Source of the DNA: Cyanobium gracile_A
Lineage (GTDB): Bacteria; Cyanobacteriota; Cyanobacteriia; PCC-6307; Cyanobiaceae
Direction of reading: 5' to 3'
Assembly: GCF_034931305.1 (NCBI RefSeq)
Contig: NZ_JAYGHY010000005.1
Location: 42,919 to 106,918, forward strand
Length of the DNA: 64,000 bases
A model generated the notes under the pieces. That model was not told the DNA's origin. It worked only from the letters and a program-made list of their open reading frames with translations, and did not search any database. A program made the translations under genes and the position numbers. The first letter of the stretch is position 1. Each line of letters opens with the position of its first letter. Shown in pieces: positions 41,991 through 49,768 of this stretch.

Positions 41991-42953
41991 ATGGGTAAGA
42001 AAGGCAAAAGTGATGCCAAGGTCAAGTCCGGCACATCCAAGGACCTGAGCAGCAAGGGCAAGTCCACCAAAAAATCGGGCAATGGCCACCGATCCGGGGG
42101 GATCAGCGAGGCTGATCTGTACCACCCCTCTCCCATTTTCGACGACCTCGCCTCCCACCCAGAAGGACGTCCCACCAAGCTGGATCGGAAGTTCTACGAG
42201 AAGGAACTGGCCCGGCTCCAGGTGGAGCTGGTCAAGATGCAGTACTGGGTGAAACATGTGGGCTACCGCATGATCCTGCTGTTCGAAGGTCGTGACGCCG
42301 CCGGCAAGGGTGGCACCATCAAACGGATCACCGAGCCCCTGAATCCTCGCGGCTGCAACGTGGTGGCCCTGGGCACCCCCTCCGACCAGCAGAAATCCCA
42401 GTGGTACTTCCAGCGCTATGTCGAGAACTTCCCGTCGGCCGGGGAAATCGTGCTGTTCGACCGCAGCTGGTACAACCGGGCCGGCGTTGAAAAGGTCATG
42501 GGCTTCTGCGCGCCGGAGCAAGTGGACGAGTTCATGCTCTCCTGTCCGGAATTCGAGCGCATGCTCGTGCGCAGCGGCATCACCTTGATCAAGTACTGGT
42601 TCTCCGTCAGCGACGATGAGCAGGAGCTCCGTTTTCGCTCCCGTCTCGAAGATCCCGCCCGGCGCTGGAAGCTCAGCCCGATGGACCTGGAATCCCGCGA
42701 TCGCTGGGTGGAGTTCTCCCGGGCCAAGGATGAAATGTTCGCCCACACCAACATCCCTGAGGCTCCCTGGTTCACGGTGGAGGCCAATGACAAGCGCCGG
42801 GCCAGGCTCAACTGCATCCGCCACCTGCTCAGCAAGGTCCCCTACGAGGACATGACCCCGGCTGCCATCGAACTGCCCCCCCGCAAGAGCGGAGGCGACT
42901 ACCAGCGGCCCCCGATGAACGAGCAGTTCTTCGTTCCCAACGCCTACCCCTGA
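41991..42953 (+). CDS. ppk2: Polyphosphate kinase 2
   Basis: 320 aa from ATG 41991. A Lys/Ser/Gly-rich N-terminus of about 45 residues is followed by the PPK2 P-loop domain: Walker A FEGRDAAGKGGT, Walker B/lid region LFDRSWYNRAGVEKVMGF, and SPMDLESRDRWVEFSRAKDEM. Class I PPK2 enzymes transfer phosphate between polyphosphate and (d)NDPs, making GTP or ATP. Length is right for the single-domain class. Its 3' end overlaps the CPBP gene by 10 bp, convergent. Confidence 0.93.
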   Translation: MGKKGKSDAKVKSGTSKDLSSKGKSTKKSGNGHRSGGISEADLYHPSPIFDDLASHPEGRPTKLDRKFYEKELARLQVELVKMQYWVKHVGYRMILLFEGRDAAGKGGTIKRITEPLNPRGCNVVALGTPSDQQKSQWYFQRYVENFPSAGEIVLFDRSWYNRAGVEKVMGFCAPEQVDEFMLSCPEFERMLVRSGITLIKYWFSVSDDEQELRFRSRLEDPARRWKLSPMDLESRDRWVEFSRAKDEMFAHTNIPEAPWFTVEANDKRRARLNCIRHLLSKVPYEDMTPAAIELPPRKSGGDYQRPPMNEQFFVPNAYP

Positions 42954-45319
42954 AGCCGCCAGCGGCCCCCCAGCAGCTCCAGCCAGATCAACACCACCAG
43001 CCAGTGGATCAGCACCGGTGGCCAGACCGAGCCCGTGGCCAGGTAAGCGATCACGCAGACCACCCCCAGCAGACTGGCCAGGAGCAGGAAGCGTCCGTCA
43101 TCGAACAGGCGCCTCCCCTGGGGATACCAGAGCCGGCCGGCCAACGGATGCCAGGCCACGAACAGCCCCACACTCAGGGTGCCCCAGGCGACGCTGTCCC
43201 ATCCGCTCAGCCCCTCGAGCGGGTGGGGCAGCAGGGCCGCCCGGAACAGGGTTTCCTCGACCAGGGCCGGAGTCAGCAGCAGGACCAGCGCCTGGCGCAC
43301 CAGCACCAGGGGCCGCACCCTTGGCCGCTGCACTGGCAGGAATCCCGTGGCACGCCCCAGGGCCAGGGCCACGGCGGCATAGGCCCCCAGCAGCACGGCG
43401 GCAAGGGCCAGCCCGCGACCGGTGAGGGGGGCGAAGAAGGCGTCCATGAGGCGGGGCTGGATCACCCCGACCACTGGCAGCTGGCCCAGCAGCTGCGTCG
43501 GAGCCAGGGGGGCCAGGCGCTGGTCAGCCCCGGGAAGTTGGTTGGTGCGCACCAGACGCAGGCGGTCGCCATGGCGCAGGAACACTCCGGCCATCTCATC
43601 GTGAGCCCGGCGGGGCAGCATGGAGCGCCAGCTGAGCAGTCCGTCCCTGAGGCTCCGACTGGCCTGGAACCGGTCCGGTCCATCGCCCGGGTTGTTCATC
43701 AGGGAGGCGTTGTGGCGCCAGTCGTCACGCACCATGCCGAAGGGGGTCAGCAGGGCATCGAGGGCCTGGGCCAGTGACGCCAGCCGGGGCAGTTCGCTGC
43801 CGTCCAACGCCCGGCGACGGCGACGCAGCTGGTCGATGGTGATCCAGAGGGCCTGGCTGGAATCCTGCACGCAGGAGATGGCCGGACTGACCAGGGACAC
43901 ACCGCTGCCGTCGCCGCTGCGGTAGCGGGCCATCAGCACCTCCGCCTGGATCGCCAGTTCCTCCAGCAGCAGGGGCTCGGTGCGCACCAGCACGTCGGAG
44001 ATCGGACGGGTGCCCAGCCAGCCCCGCTGCAGGTTGCCGGTGTAGGCACTCCAGTCCTGGCTGCCGGAGACGATGCCGTTGGGGTTGTTGGCATAGATCT
44101 GGTGGTAGCGCAGGTCGAAGCGGGGCTGTCCCGTGAAGGGATCGACCACCACCCGGGCGGCGCCGAAGGCGAAATGGCCCGTGACCGTGAAGCCGCTGAT
44201 CGCTTCCCCATCGGGTCCACCGATGCCGCCGAAGCTGTGGATCACCAGGGAGCGGTCGCCGGGCTGCCACGGGGTGTGGGCACCGTCAGGGACCAGGTCC
44301 ACCCGGTTGACGCGGCCGCGGCGGGTCTGGTCGTCGCTCCAGTTGACCCGGCTGATGTGGTTCAGCCCGGCGGTGGTGCCCTGCAGGAGACGGTCGTTCG
44401 CCAGGGAGGTGAGCAGGCGGGGCTCCAGGGCCTGGGCGGTGAAGGTCCCGGCGCCATCCGGGGCGCCGTAGAGGTACCAGCCTTCGGCGCCCGTTGGGGT
44501 CTCCAGCAGTCCCGCCGGGTCGAAGAAGCGCCGGCCGTGGCGATCGGGTGGCTGGACCGGCAGTCGCACGGTCTCGATGGCGCCGCTGAAGCTGCCGCGG
44601 TGCCGGTCGTAGTGCTGCACCCGGAAACGCTCTGGATCGGCAGGATCGCGGGAGAGCAGCTGCACCAGGCCCACCCAGCGGCCGGTGCTCTGCAGCGGCG
44701 GACGGCCGATGCGCAGCATGGGCTCCCCGTTCCGCTGCTCGACCCGCACGGCTTCCAGCGCCACGGTGATGTCGTCGTGGGGGTGCGCCCCGGCCAGGGA
44801 CTGCAGCGGCCCCACCTCAGCGCGACCGTTGAGCCGGGTGGGGACCACATTGCCCTGCTGGGCCGCCAGGCGGGCCTCGGCCCCAAGCCGCACCGGCGTT
44901 CGCACGTTGCTGACCAGGGCGCGCAGCTTTGGGTCGTCGAGCCAGCCCAGGCGCAGACGCCGGCCGATCAGGTCGTCATGGCCGGCCGGGGCCTGCTCCA
45001 CCTCCAGCCACACCCAGTCTTCGCCGCCCTGGGCCATGGTGGCGGCAGGGGGAAGAATCAGCCGGCCAAACCAGTCGCTGTGGGGGCGGTAAAGGGCCGG
45101 GTCCGGCCGACGCTCCAGGGGATAGTGCGCCGGACGGTTGAAGGGGGCCCGCCAGGCCAGGTCATAGCTGGTGGGGGGTGGTGGCCCCGGCTGGGCCAGG
45201 GCCGCCCTGGCCAGGGGCAGGAACAGCAGCGCCATGGCGCCGATGGCCAGCAGGAGGGCAGACCAGCGGCGGCGGCGCCGGGGAAGCCACCTCAGCCGTG
45301 GCTGTGGCAGGAGCAACAA
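42944..45319 (-). CDS. Very large CPBP-family intramembrane protease
   Basis: 791 aa, starting at TTG 45319 (start codon uncertain). A signal-anchor near residue 25, then about 590 residues of non-membrane sequence, then a C-terminal membrane domain of about 160 residues with the CPBP (CAAX/Abi) motifs: VEETLFRAALL (EExxxR), LFVAWHPL (FxxxH) and LIHWLVVLIW (H). Most CPBP proteins are only 200-300 aa. The extracytosolic part has WYLYGAPDG, SFGGIGGPDGEAISGFTVTGHFAFG and no domain I recognise. It is 4 bp after the rhomboid gene, so two intramembrane proteases are co-expressed. Confidence 0.82.
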   Translation of the reverse strand: MLLLPQPRLRWLPRRRRRWSALLLAIGAMALLFLPLARAALAQPGPPPPTSYDLAWRAPFNRPAHYPLERRPDPALYRPHSDWFGRLILPPAATMAQGGEDWVWLEVEQAPAGHDDLIGRRLRLGWLDDPKLRALVSNVRTPVRLGAEARLAAQQGNVVPTRLNGRAEVGPLQSLAGAHPHDDITVALEAVRVEQRNGEPMLRIGRPPLQSTGRWVGLVQLLSRDPADPERFRVQHYDRHRGSFSGAIETVRLPVQPPDRHGRRFFDPAGLLETPTGAEGWYLYGAPDGAGTFTAQALEPRLLTSLANDRLLQGTTAGLNHISRVNWSDDQTRRGRVNRVDLVPDGAHTPWQPGDRSLVIHSFGGIGGPDGEAISGFTVTGHFAFGAARVVVDPFTGQPRFDLRYHQIYANNPNGIVSGSQDWSAYTGNLQRGWLGTRPISDVLVRTEPLLLEELAIQAEVLMARYRSGDGSGVSLVSPAISCVQDSSQALWITIDQLRRRRRALDGSELPRLASLAQALDALLTPFGMVRDDWRHNASLMNNPGDGPDRFQASRSLRDGLLSWRSMLPRRAHDEMAGVFLRHGDRLRLVRTNQLPGADQRLAPLAPTQLLGQLPVVGVIQPRLMDAFFAPLTGRGLALAAVLLGAYAAVALALGRATGFLPVQRPRVRPLVLVRQALVLLLTPALVEETLFRAALLPHPLEGLSGWDSVAWGTLSVGLFVAWHPLAGRLWYPQGRRLFDDGRFLLLASLLGVVCVIAYLATGSVWPPVLIHWLVVLIWLELLGGRWRLQG

Positions 45320-45323
45320 GGCG

Positions 45324-45905
45324 CTAGCTCCCCCCCTCGCGGTGGATCGCCAGGGCGGCCAGCACCCCCCCGGCGAATCCGGAGGCGTGGCCGATCCAGC
45401 TCACCCCCGGGGGACTCAGGAAGGGCAACAGGCTGGGCAGGGCCCCCCCGTAGGCGAACAGGGCCGTGAGCGACAAGAGGATCGAGAGTGGGCGACGCTC
45501 CAGCCAGCCGATCAGCAGCAGGTAGCCCAGCAGTCCGTAGATCACCCCGGAAAGGCCATGACTGGCCTGATGCCAGAACAGCCAGACGGGAATGGCCGTG
45601 GCATAGACCCCCAGCCACACGGCCAGATAGTCGCCGCGGCTCTTGGCCAGCACCAGCCAGGAGAGGGGCAGGAACCAGAGGCTGTTGCTGATCAGATGCC
45701 CGAAGCCACCGTGGCTGAAGGGGGCTGTGAGCACGCCGAGGAAGGGTCCCCCCGGCACCATCGGCAGGTTCCAACGCCCCCCGAAGACCAGTTGGTCGAT
45801 GATCTCCTGGACCCAGGGCACCGCCAGGATCACGAGGGGCAGCACGGCCACACCCTTGAGGTGGGACAGGCTGCGGTCGAGCCGCTGGGCGAGAGATCCG
45901 GCCAT
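45324..45905 (-). CDS. Rhomboid-family intramembrane serine protease
   Basis: 193 aa with about six spans. Catalytic Ser in HGLSGVIYG (GxS) and catalytic His in SWIGHASGFAGG are in the expected spans, and FSHGGFGHLISN is the conserved TM2 His-Asn region. It cuts single-span membrane proteins within the bilayer. First gene of a two-gene operon with the large CPBP protein, with 4 bp between them. Confidence 0.9.
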   Translation of the reverse strand: MAGSLAQRLDRSLSHLKGVAVLPLVILAVPWVQEIIDQLVFGGRWNLPMVPGGPFLGVLTAPFSHGGFGHLISNSLWFLPLSWLVLAKSRGDYLAVWLGVYATAIPVWLFWHQASHGLSGVIYGLLGYLLLIGWLERRPLSILLSLTALFAYGGALPSLLPFLSPPGVSWIGHASGFAGGVLAALAIHREGGS

Positions 45906-45942
45906 GGCCGCCGACGGGTGGGCAGTGCATTGCGCGCCTGTC

Positions 45943-46878
45943 CTAGCTCCCCAGCGGACCGCTCAGCAGCCACCACCACAGCGGAACCGAGACCAGGGCC
46001 AGGGCCGTGCTCCACAGCACCAGAGCCGCCACCGCTTCGGCCGCCCCCTTCTGCCCGGCAGCGGCCGCCCCCTTCTGCCCGGCAGCGGCCGCCTCTGTGA
46101 GCAGCAGCACAGAGACGGCGGTGGGTGCCGCCGCCTGCAGCACCACCGCATCCCGCAGCAGGGATGGCAATCCCAGCAGGCTGGCCAGCAGCAGCATCGC
46201 CAGGGGCAACACCAGCAACTTGCCCGCCAGGGCCAGCCCCAGCCCGGGGGGGCTCTCAGGGGTTGGATGGCGACGCCGCAGCACCAGTCCGAGCCGCATC
46301 CCCACCATCGCCAGGGCCACCAGGACCACCAGGCGTGCCGGCCACCACAGCCACTGGGCCAGCGTGGCGCTCCAGGGGGTCTGGTACACGAGCACGGCGA
46401 GTCCCAGACCCCGGATGGCCGGACTGGTGGCCAGGACCCGCAGCTGCTGGCGGAGGCTGCCGGCGCGCCGGTCGACCAGCAGCGGTCCAAGGCTCCAGGT
46501 GATCAGGGTGGCCATCAGATCGAAGGCGATCGTGAAGCCGATGGCATCGGCGGGGAGCAGGGCCAGCCCCACAGGAAGTCCCCAGTAGCCGGTGTTGCCC
46601 ACGATGCAGCCCAGCTGCAGGCTGCCGTCGGGAATCTGGCGGCGCAGGGCCGGCAGGCGCAGCAGCAGCAGCCCCAGGACCGAAGCGGCGGCGGCCATCA
46701 GAGCCGCCGTGAGCAGGTTGGACTGGAAGCCCGCGCGCAGCAGCAGCGCCACCACACCGATCGGGATGCCCCAGGCCATCAGTGGTGGGGCCAGCCTCCC
46801 GGGCAGCCCAGGGAACCGCACCCCCAGCAGCAAGCCGATCCCCAGAGCCGGCACCAGTTCAAGCAGGAAGCGCAGCAC
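45943..46878 (-). CDS. AEC family transporter
   Basis: About 311 aa from GTG 46878 (TTG 46929 would add 17 residues). Ten predicted spans in two five-helix halves, with GLPVGLALLP and GNTGYWGLPVG resembling the conserved asparagine-glycine regions of auxin efflux carrier proteins. Probable exporter or importer of carboxylates. A 24-bp tandem repeat near its 3' end codes for AAAGQKGA twice in a loop. Confidence 0.8.
   Translation of the reverse strand: MLRFLLELVPALGIGLLLGVRFPGLPGRLAPPLMAWGIPIGVVALLLRAGFQSNLLTAALMAAAASVLGLLLLRLPALRRQIPDGSLQLGCIVGNTGYWGLPVGLALLPADAIGFTIAFDLMATLITWSLGPLLVDRRAGSLRQQLRVLATSPAIRGLGLAVLVYQTPWSATLAQWLWWPARLVVLVALAMVGMRLGLVLRRRHPTPESPPGLGLALAGKLLVLPLAMLLLASLLGLPSLLRDAVVLQAAAPTAVSVLLLTEAAAAGQKGAAAAGQKGAAEAVAALVLWSTALALVSVPLWWWLLSGPLGS
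46039..46093. repeat. 24-bp tandem repeat (2.3 copies) in AEC gene
   Basis: GGCCGCCCCCTTCTGCCCGG begins each unit; two perfect 24-bp copies at 46039-46062 and 46063-46086, then a 7-bp partial copy. It keeps the frame and codes for an AAAGQKG duplication, probably by slippage. Confidence 0.9.
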
Positions 46879-46954
46879 CAGCTCACCCCAGCTGCCGGTC
46901 CTCCCAAGATGGCGGCCCCGGGCCACCAACGCTGCCTAGGGTCGTGGCACCCCC

Positions 46955-47776
46955 ATGGTTCCCAGGCTCCCGATGCAATCCCCTATGCGTTCCGGCGCAG
47001 ACAACGGCTTCGGCGGTCTCTGGCAGCTGATCTTCGCCGCCGTGCTGGGTGGACTGGTGCTGCTCACCCAGACGGTGTTCATCGTGCCGGCGGGCAGCGT
47101 CGCCGTGGTCACCACCCTCGGCAAGGTGACCGGCGCGCCACGGCAGCCGGGAGCCAACCTCAAGGTCCCCCTGGCCCAGAACACCTCCCTCTTCGATGTG
47201 CGAACCCAGGTGAGGCCGGAGCAGTTCTCCACCCTCACCAAGGACCTGCAGGTGATCCAGGCCACCGCGACGGTGAAATACGCCATGAAGCCCGCTGAGG
47301 CGGGTCGCATCTACGAAACGATCGCCACCGACGACCAGCAGATTTATCCGCGGGTGATCCAGCCGTCCCTGCTGAAGGCCCTCAAGTCGGTGTTCTCGCA
47401 GTACGAACTGGTGACCATCGCGACGGAGTGGAACTCCATCTCGGAACTGGTGCAGGAGAAGGTGGCCGAGGAGTTGCGCAAGTTCGACTACGTGACCGTG
47501 CAGGGCCTGGATCTCACGGGCCTGCAGATCGCCGAGGAGTATCGCGCCGCAATTGAGCAGAAGCAGATCGCCGAACAGCAACTGTTGCGGGCCCAGACGG
47601 AGGTGCTGATCGCCGAGCAGGAGGCCAAGCGCTACCAGACCCTCAATTCCAGCCTCGACGACCAGGTGCTCTACAAGCTGTTCCTGGATAAGTGGGATGG
47701 TCAGACGTCGGTGGTGCCCGCCCTGCCTGGGGCGGCCGGGGGCGGCAACCCGGTGATCGTCAACGGTCGCCGCTGA
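46955..47776 (+). CDS. SPFH/prohibitin-like membrane protein
   Basis: 273 aa (ATG 46955; ATG 46973 or 46985 also possible). An N-terminal membrane anchor (LIFAAVLGGLVLLTQTVFIV) is followed by the band-7 domain: VPAGSVAVVTTLGKV, VRPEQFSTLTKDLQV, ATVKYAMKP, then an Ala/Glu coiled-coil (EQKQIAEQQLLRAQTEVLIAEQEA, of which EQKQIAEQQLLRAQ is the start). Typical prohibitin/stomatin scaffold of membrane microdomains and proteases, similar to Synechocystis Phb-type proteins. Divergent from the AEC gene. Confidence 0.9.
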   Translation: MVPRLPMQSPMRSGADNGFGGLWQLIFAAVLGGLVLLTQTVFIVPAGSVAVVTTLGKVTGAPRQPGANLKVPLAQNTSLFDVRTQVRPEQFSTLTKDLQVIQATATVKYAMKPAEAGRIYETIATDDQQIYPRVIQPSLLKALKSVFSQYELVTIATEWNSISELVQEKVAEELRKFDYVTVQGLDLTGLQIAEEYRAAIEQKQIAEQQLLRAQTEVLIAEQEAKRYQTLNSSLDDQVLYKLFLDKWDGQTSVVPALPGAAGGGNPVIVNGRR

Positions 47777-47787
47777 ATCCGCCCCCC

Positions 47788-48744
47788 ATGGCTGAAGCCA
47801 TTCTCGACGTGGATCTGCTGGCCTTCGAGCGGGGCAGCCAACGGGCCCGGGAGGCTGTGGTCGATGGCGTCAGACGCAGTCTGGCCACCGGTTTCGTCTA
47901 CACCAGCAGCGATCTCCCCGTCGATCTCCTGGATTCCGCCTATGGCGTTCTGCAGCGCTTCTTCGCCCTGGAGCCTGAGGCCAAGCGGTGCTTCCGCGCC
48001 CCGGGCGCCAACGGCCAGACGGGCTACACAGAGCTACTGGTGGAAACCGCCGCCGGCAGCGTGCATCCCGACTGGAAAGAGATGCTGAACTGGTCGGCCC
48101 CGTTGCCGTTGGGCCATCCGCTGCGACGCCGGTTCCCGCAGCTCTATCCCGAGCAGCTCCTGCCGGAAGCGGCCGTGCCCGGCATCACGGTGCTGCTGGC
48201 CGAGTTCCATCGGGCGATCGCCGATCTGCAGCGGCGTTTCCTGCGGGTCATCGCCCTGGGCATGGGCTGTGCCGAAGACTTCTTCGAGGAGATGGTGTCT
48301 GAGGCTCCCACCCTCACCCGGGCCCTGCGTTACCCGCCCATGGCCGACGCCCCGGCGCAGGGTCATCTCTGGGCGGCGGCCCATGGGGACATCAACCTGA
48401 TCACCGCCCTGCCGCGGGCCACGGGACCTGGCCTGCAGGTGCGGGTGGCCGGCGAGTGGCTGGAGGCCGCACCACCGGAGGGGCGGGTGATCATCAACAC
48501 GGGGCTGATGCTGGAGCGCCTCTCCAACGGCCGCATCCCAACCGGCTGGCACCGGGTGATGGCGCCGGCTGGGGCCACCTCTGAGCGCCACAGCGTTGTC
48601 CAGTTCTGCCATGCCAGGCCCTGGACCATCCTGGCGCCGGTGCCATCCTGTTGCAGTCCCCACCACCCCCAGCGCTACAGCGCGATCCGTGCCGCTGATG
48701 CCCTTGAAGAAGTGCTCTACCGCATCAATCTGCTGGAGAGCTGA
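47788..48744 (+). CDS. 2-oxoglutarate/Fe(II) oxygenase (isopenicillin N synthase family)
   Basis: 318 aa from ATG 47788. Iron ligands H199, D201 (AAHGDINLIT) and H255 (GWHRV); 2-oxoglutarate is held by R267 and S269 (ERHSVVQF). The N-terminal DIOX_N-like domain is present. Substrate unknown. The family contains arginine- and homoarginine-acting members that release guanidine (ethylene-forming enzyme is one), which is worth noting with gdmH 8 kb away, but no specific motif ties this protein to that chemistry. 11 bp after the SPFH gene. Confidence 0.87.
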   Translation: MAEAILDVDLLAFERGSQRAREAVVDGVRRSLATGFVYTSSDLPVDLLDSAYGVLQRFFALEPEAKRCFRAPGANGQTGYTELLVETAAGSVHPDWKEMLNWSAPLPLGHPLRRRFPQLYPEQLLPEAAVPGITVLLAEFHRAIADLQRRFLRVIALGMGCAEDFFEEMVSEAPTLTRALRYPPMADAPAQGHLWAAAHGDINLITALPRATGPGLQVRVAGEWLEAAPPEGRVIINTGLMLERLSNGRIPTGWHRVMAPAGATSERHSVVQFCHARPWTILAPVPSCCSPHHPQRYSAIRAADALEEVLYRINLLES

Positions 48745-49024
48745 GGGGACGCCTGAGGGACAAGCGATGGATCCCCAGCCCGCTTTCCCCCATCAGCTCG
48801 ACGATCCAGGGGGCGGGGATCCGCTCCGTGTCGCCGGTGTCGATGTTCAGAACTCTGGCGAAGTCCGTTGGATTGGGGCCACTGAGGTCGCAGATCCGGC
48901 CGATGAACCAGGGTCTGCCAGCCACCGCCACCACGGCCAGGTGGCCGGGGCGGGCGTCCCGGAAGCGTTGGGGGTTGGCCCTGCGCAGGGGAGCCACCGC
49001 AGGATCGATCTGACCGGGTGCCAC
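48725..49024 (-). CDS. Unknown protein next to a LexA-type box
   Basis: 99 aa from GTG 49024 (a GTG at 49075 would place the LexA-type box inside the gene). Core: HLAVVAVAGRPWFIGRICDLSGPNP and FARVLNIDTGDTERIPAPWIVELM (each quoted from longer strands). Probably a small beta-rich protein; not recognised. It ends 20 bp inside the 3' end of the oxygenase gene, tail to tail. The GTAC box 12-25 bp before its start suggests DNA-damage control. Confidence 0.6.
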   Translation of the reverse strand: MAPGQIDPAVAPLRRANPQRFRDARPGHLAVVAVAGRPWFIGRICDLSGPNPTDFARVLNIDTGDTERIPAPWIVELMGESGLGIHRLSLRRPLSSPAD

Positions 49025-49035
49025 GGCTGAGCTCT

Positions 49036-49049
49036 GGTACAGATGTACT
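49036..49049. promoter_or_regulatory. LexA-type (SOS) box
   Basis: GGTACAGATGTACT matches RGTAC-N3-DGTWCB, the box described for LexA in unicellular marine cyanobacteria, at every position. It lies 11 bp upstream of the unknown minus-strand gene and 73 bp upstream of hli on plus. Confidence 0.65.
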
Positions 49050-49122
49050 GTACTCAGGTTGGCGGGATGCGCCACCGGTGGCGCCTTGATGCCTAGTCTG
49101 GTTTCTGGTCAGGTTGGGATCC

Positions 49123-49395
49123 ATGGGCGCAGTCAGGACAGAGCGAACGGCAGAAGGTCCGGACCAGGCCTTGACAGCAGGCAACGACCCGTCCTTTCTC
49201 TACGAGCCCCTGGAGCGTTTCGGCGCGGGGATCACCGGCTCCCGCCCCTGGAATCTCAACGCTCTGGCTGGGGTGGAGCGGCTCAACGGGCGTGTGGCGA
49301 TGCTGGGGTTCGCGGCGGCCCTGATCGGTGAGGCCCTCACCGGTGAGGGCGTCCTGGGTCAGTTGGTTCTGATGCTTCGCTGGGTGCTCGGCTGA
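49123..49395 (+). CDS. hli: High-light-inducible protein
   Basis: 90 aa from ATG 49123. About 45 N-terminal residues precede a single chlorophyll-binding helix: WNLNALAGVERLNGRVAMLGFAAALIGE, with the ERLNGRxAMxGF signature carrying the ligand Glu and Asn, then GEGVLGQL. Hli proteins bind chlorophyll and carotenoids and protect photosystem assembly under excess light. The LexA-type box upstream could affect it too. Confidence 0.92.
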   Translation: MGAVRTERTAEGPDQALTAGNDPSFLYEPLERFGAGITGSRPWNLNALAGVERLNGRVAMLGFAAALIGEALTGEGVLGQLVLMLRWVLG

Positions 49396-49768
49396 CTTTC
49401 TCCTCCGCGGCCGGCCGGCTTCCATGCCCCATGCGCTGGCGCTGCGTTGGTTGGGTGCCGCTCTTGCTGAACGGGTTTTTCTTCGCTCTGGAAATGGCAA
49501 TCACGCGAACATCCCCTATCCATCGTTCGCGGTAAAATACATTCATCCGGAAAACTGTTGAATGATTTTCTCTTGGGAACGGTTTGTTTCCTGCATTCCC
49601 TTCATTGGATTCATCCCTTTCAGGGTGCTCTGCTGCCACAGGTTGTCGTCGGCTTTCTTGCTCGGGCCTTAACGGCTCATCAGTTGGCTATGACTTGAAC
49701 CATCCGGCTGTCACTGAATCAATGATTCGCTGGGACATCATGCAGTACCTGTCCGATTTCGCAGATCC
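49396..49768. other. 373 bp leader region of the sucrose operon
   Basis: No gene is seen. AT-richer than its flanks. A TAAAAT (about 49533-49538) may serve as a -10 element for the sucrose operon but has no good -35. The final 60 bp contain no strong ribosome site before the ATG at 49769. Confidence 0.4.

Noticed and set aside
46039..46093. Short tandem repeat as a CRISPR array
   Set aside because: Units are contiguous without spacers and in frame inside the AEC gene.
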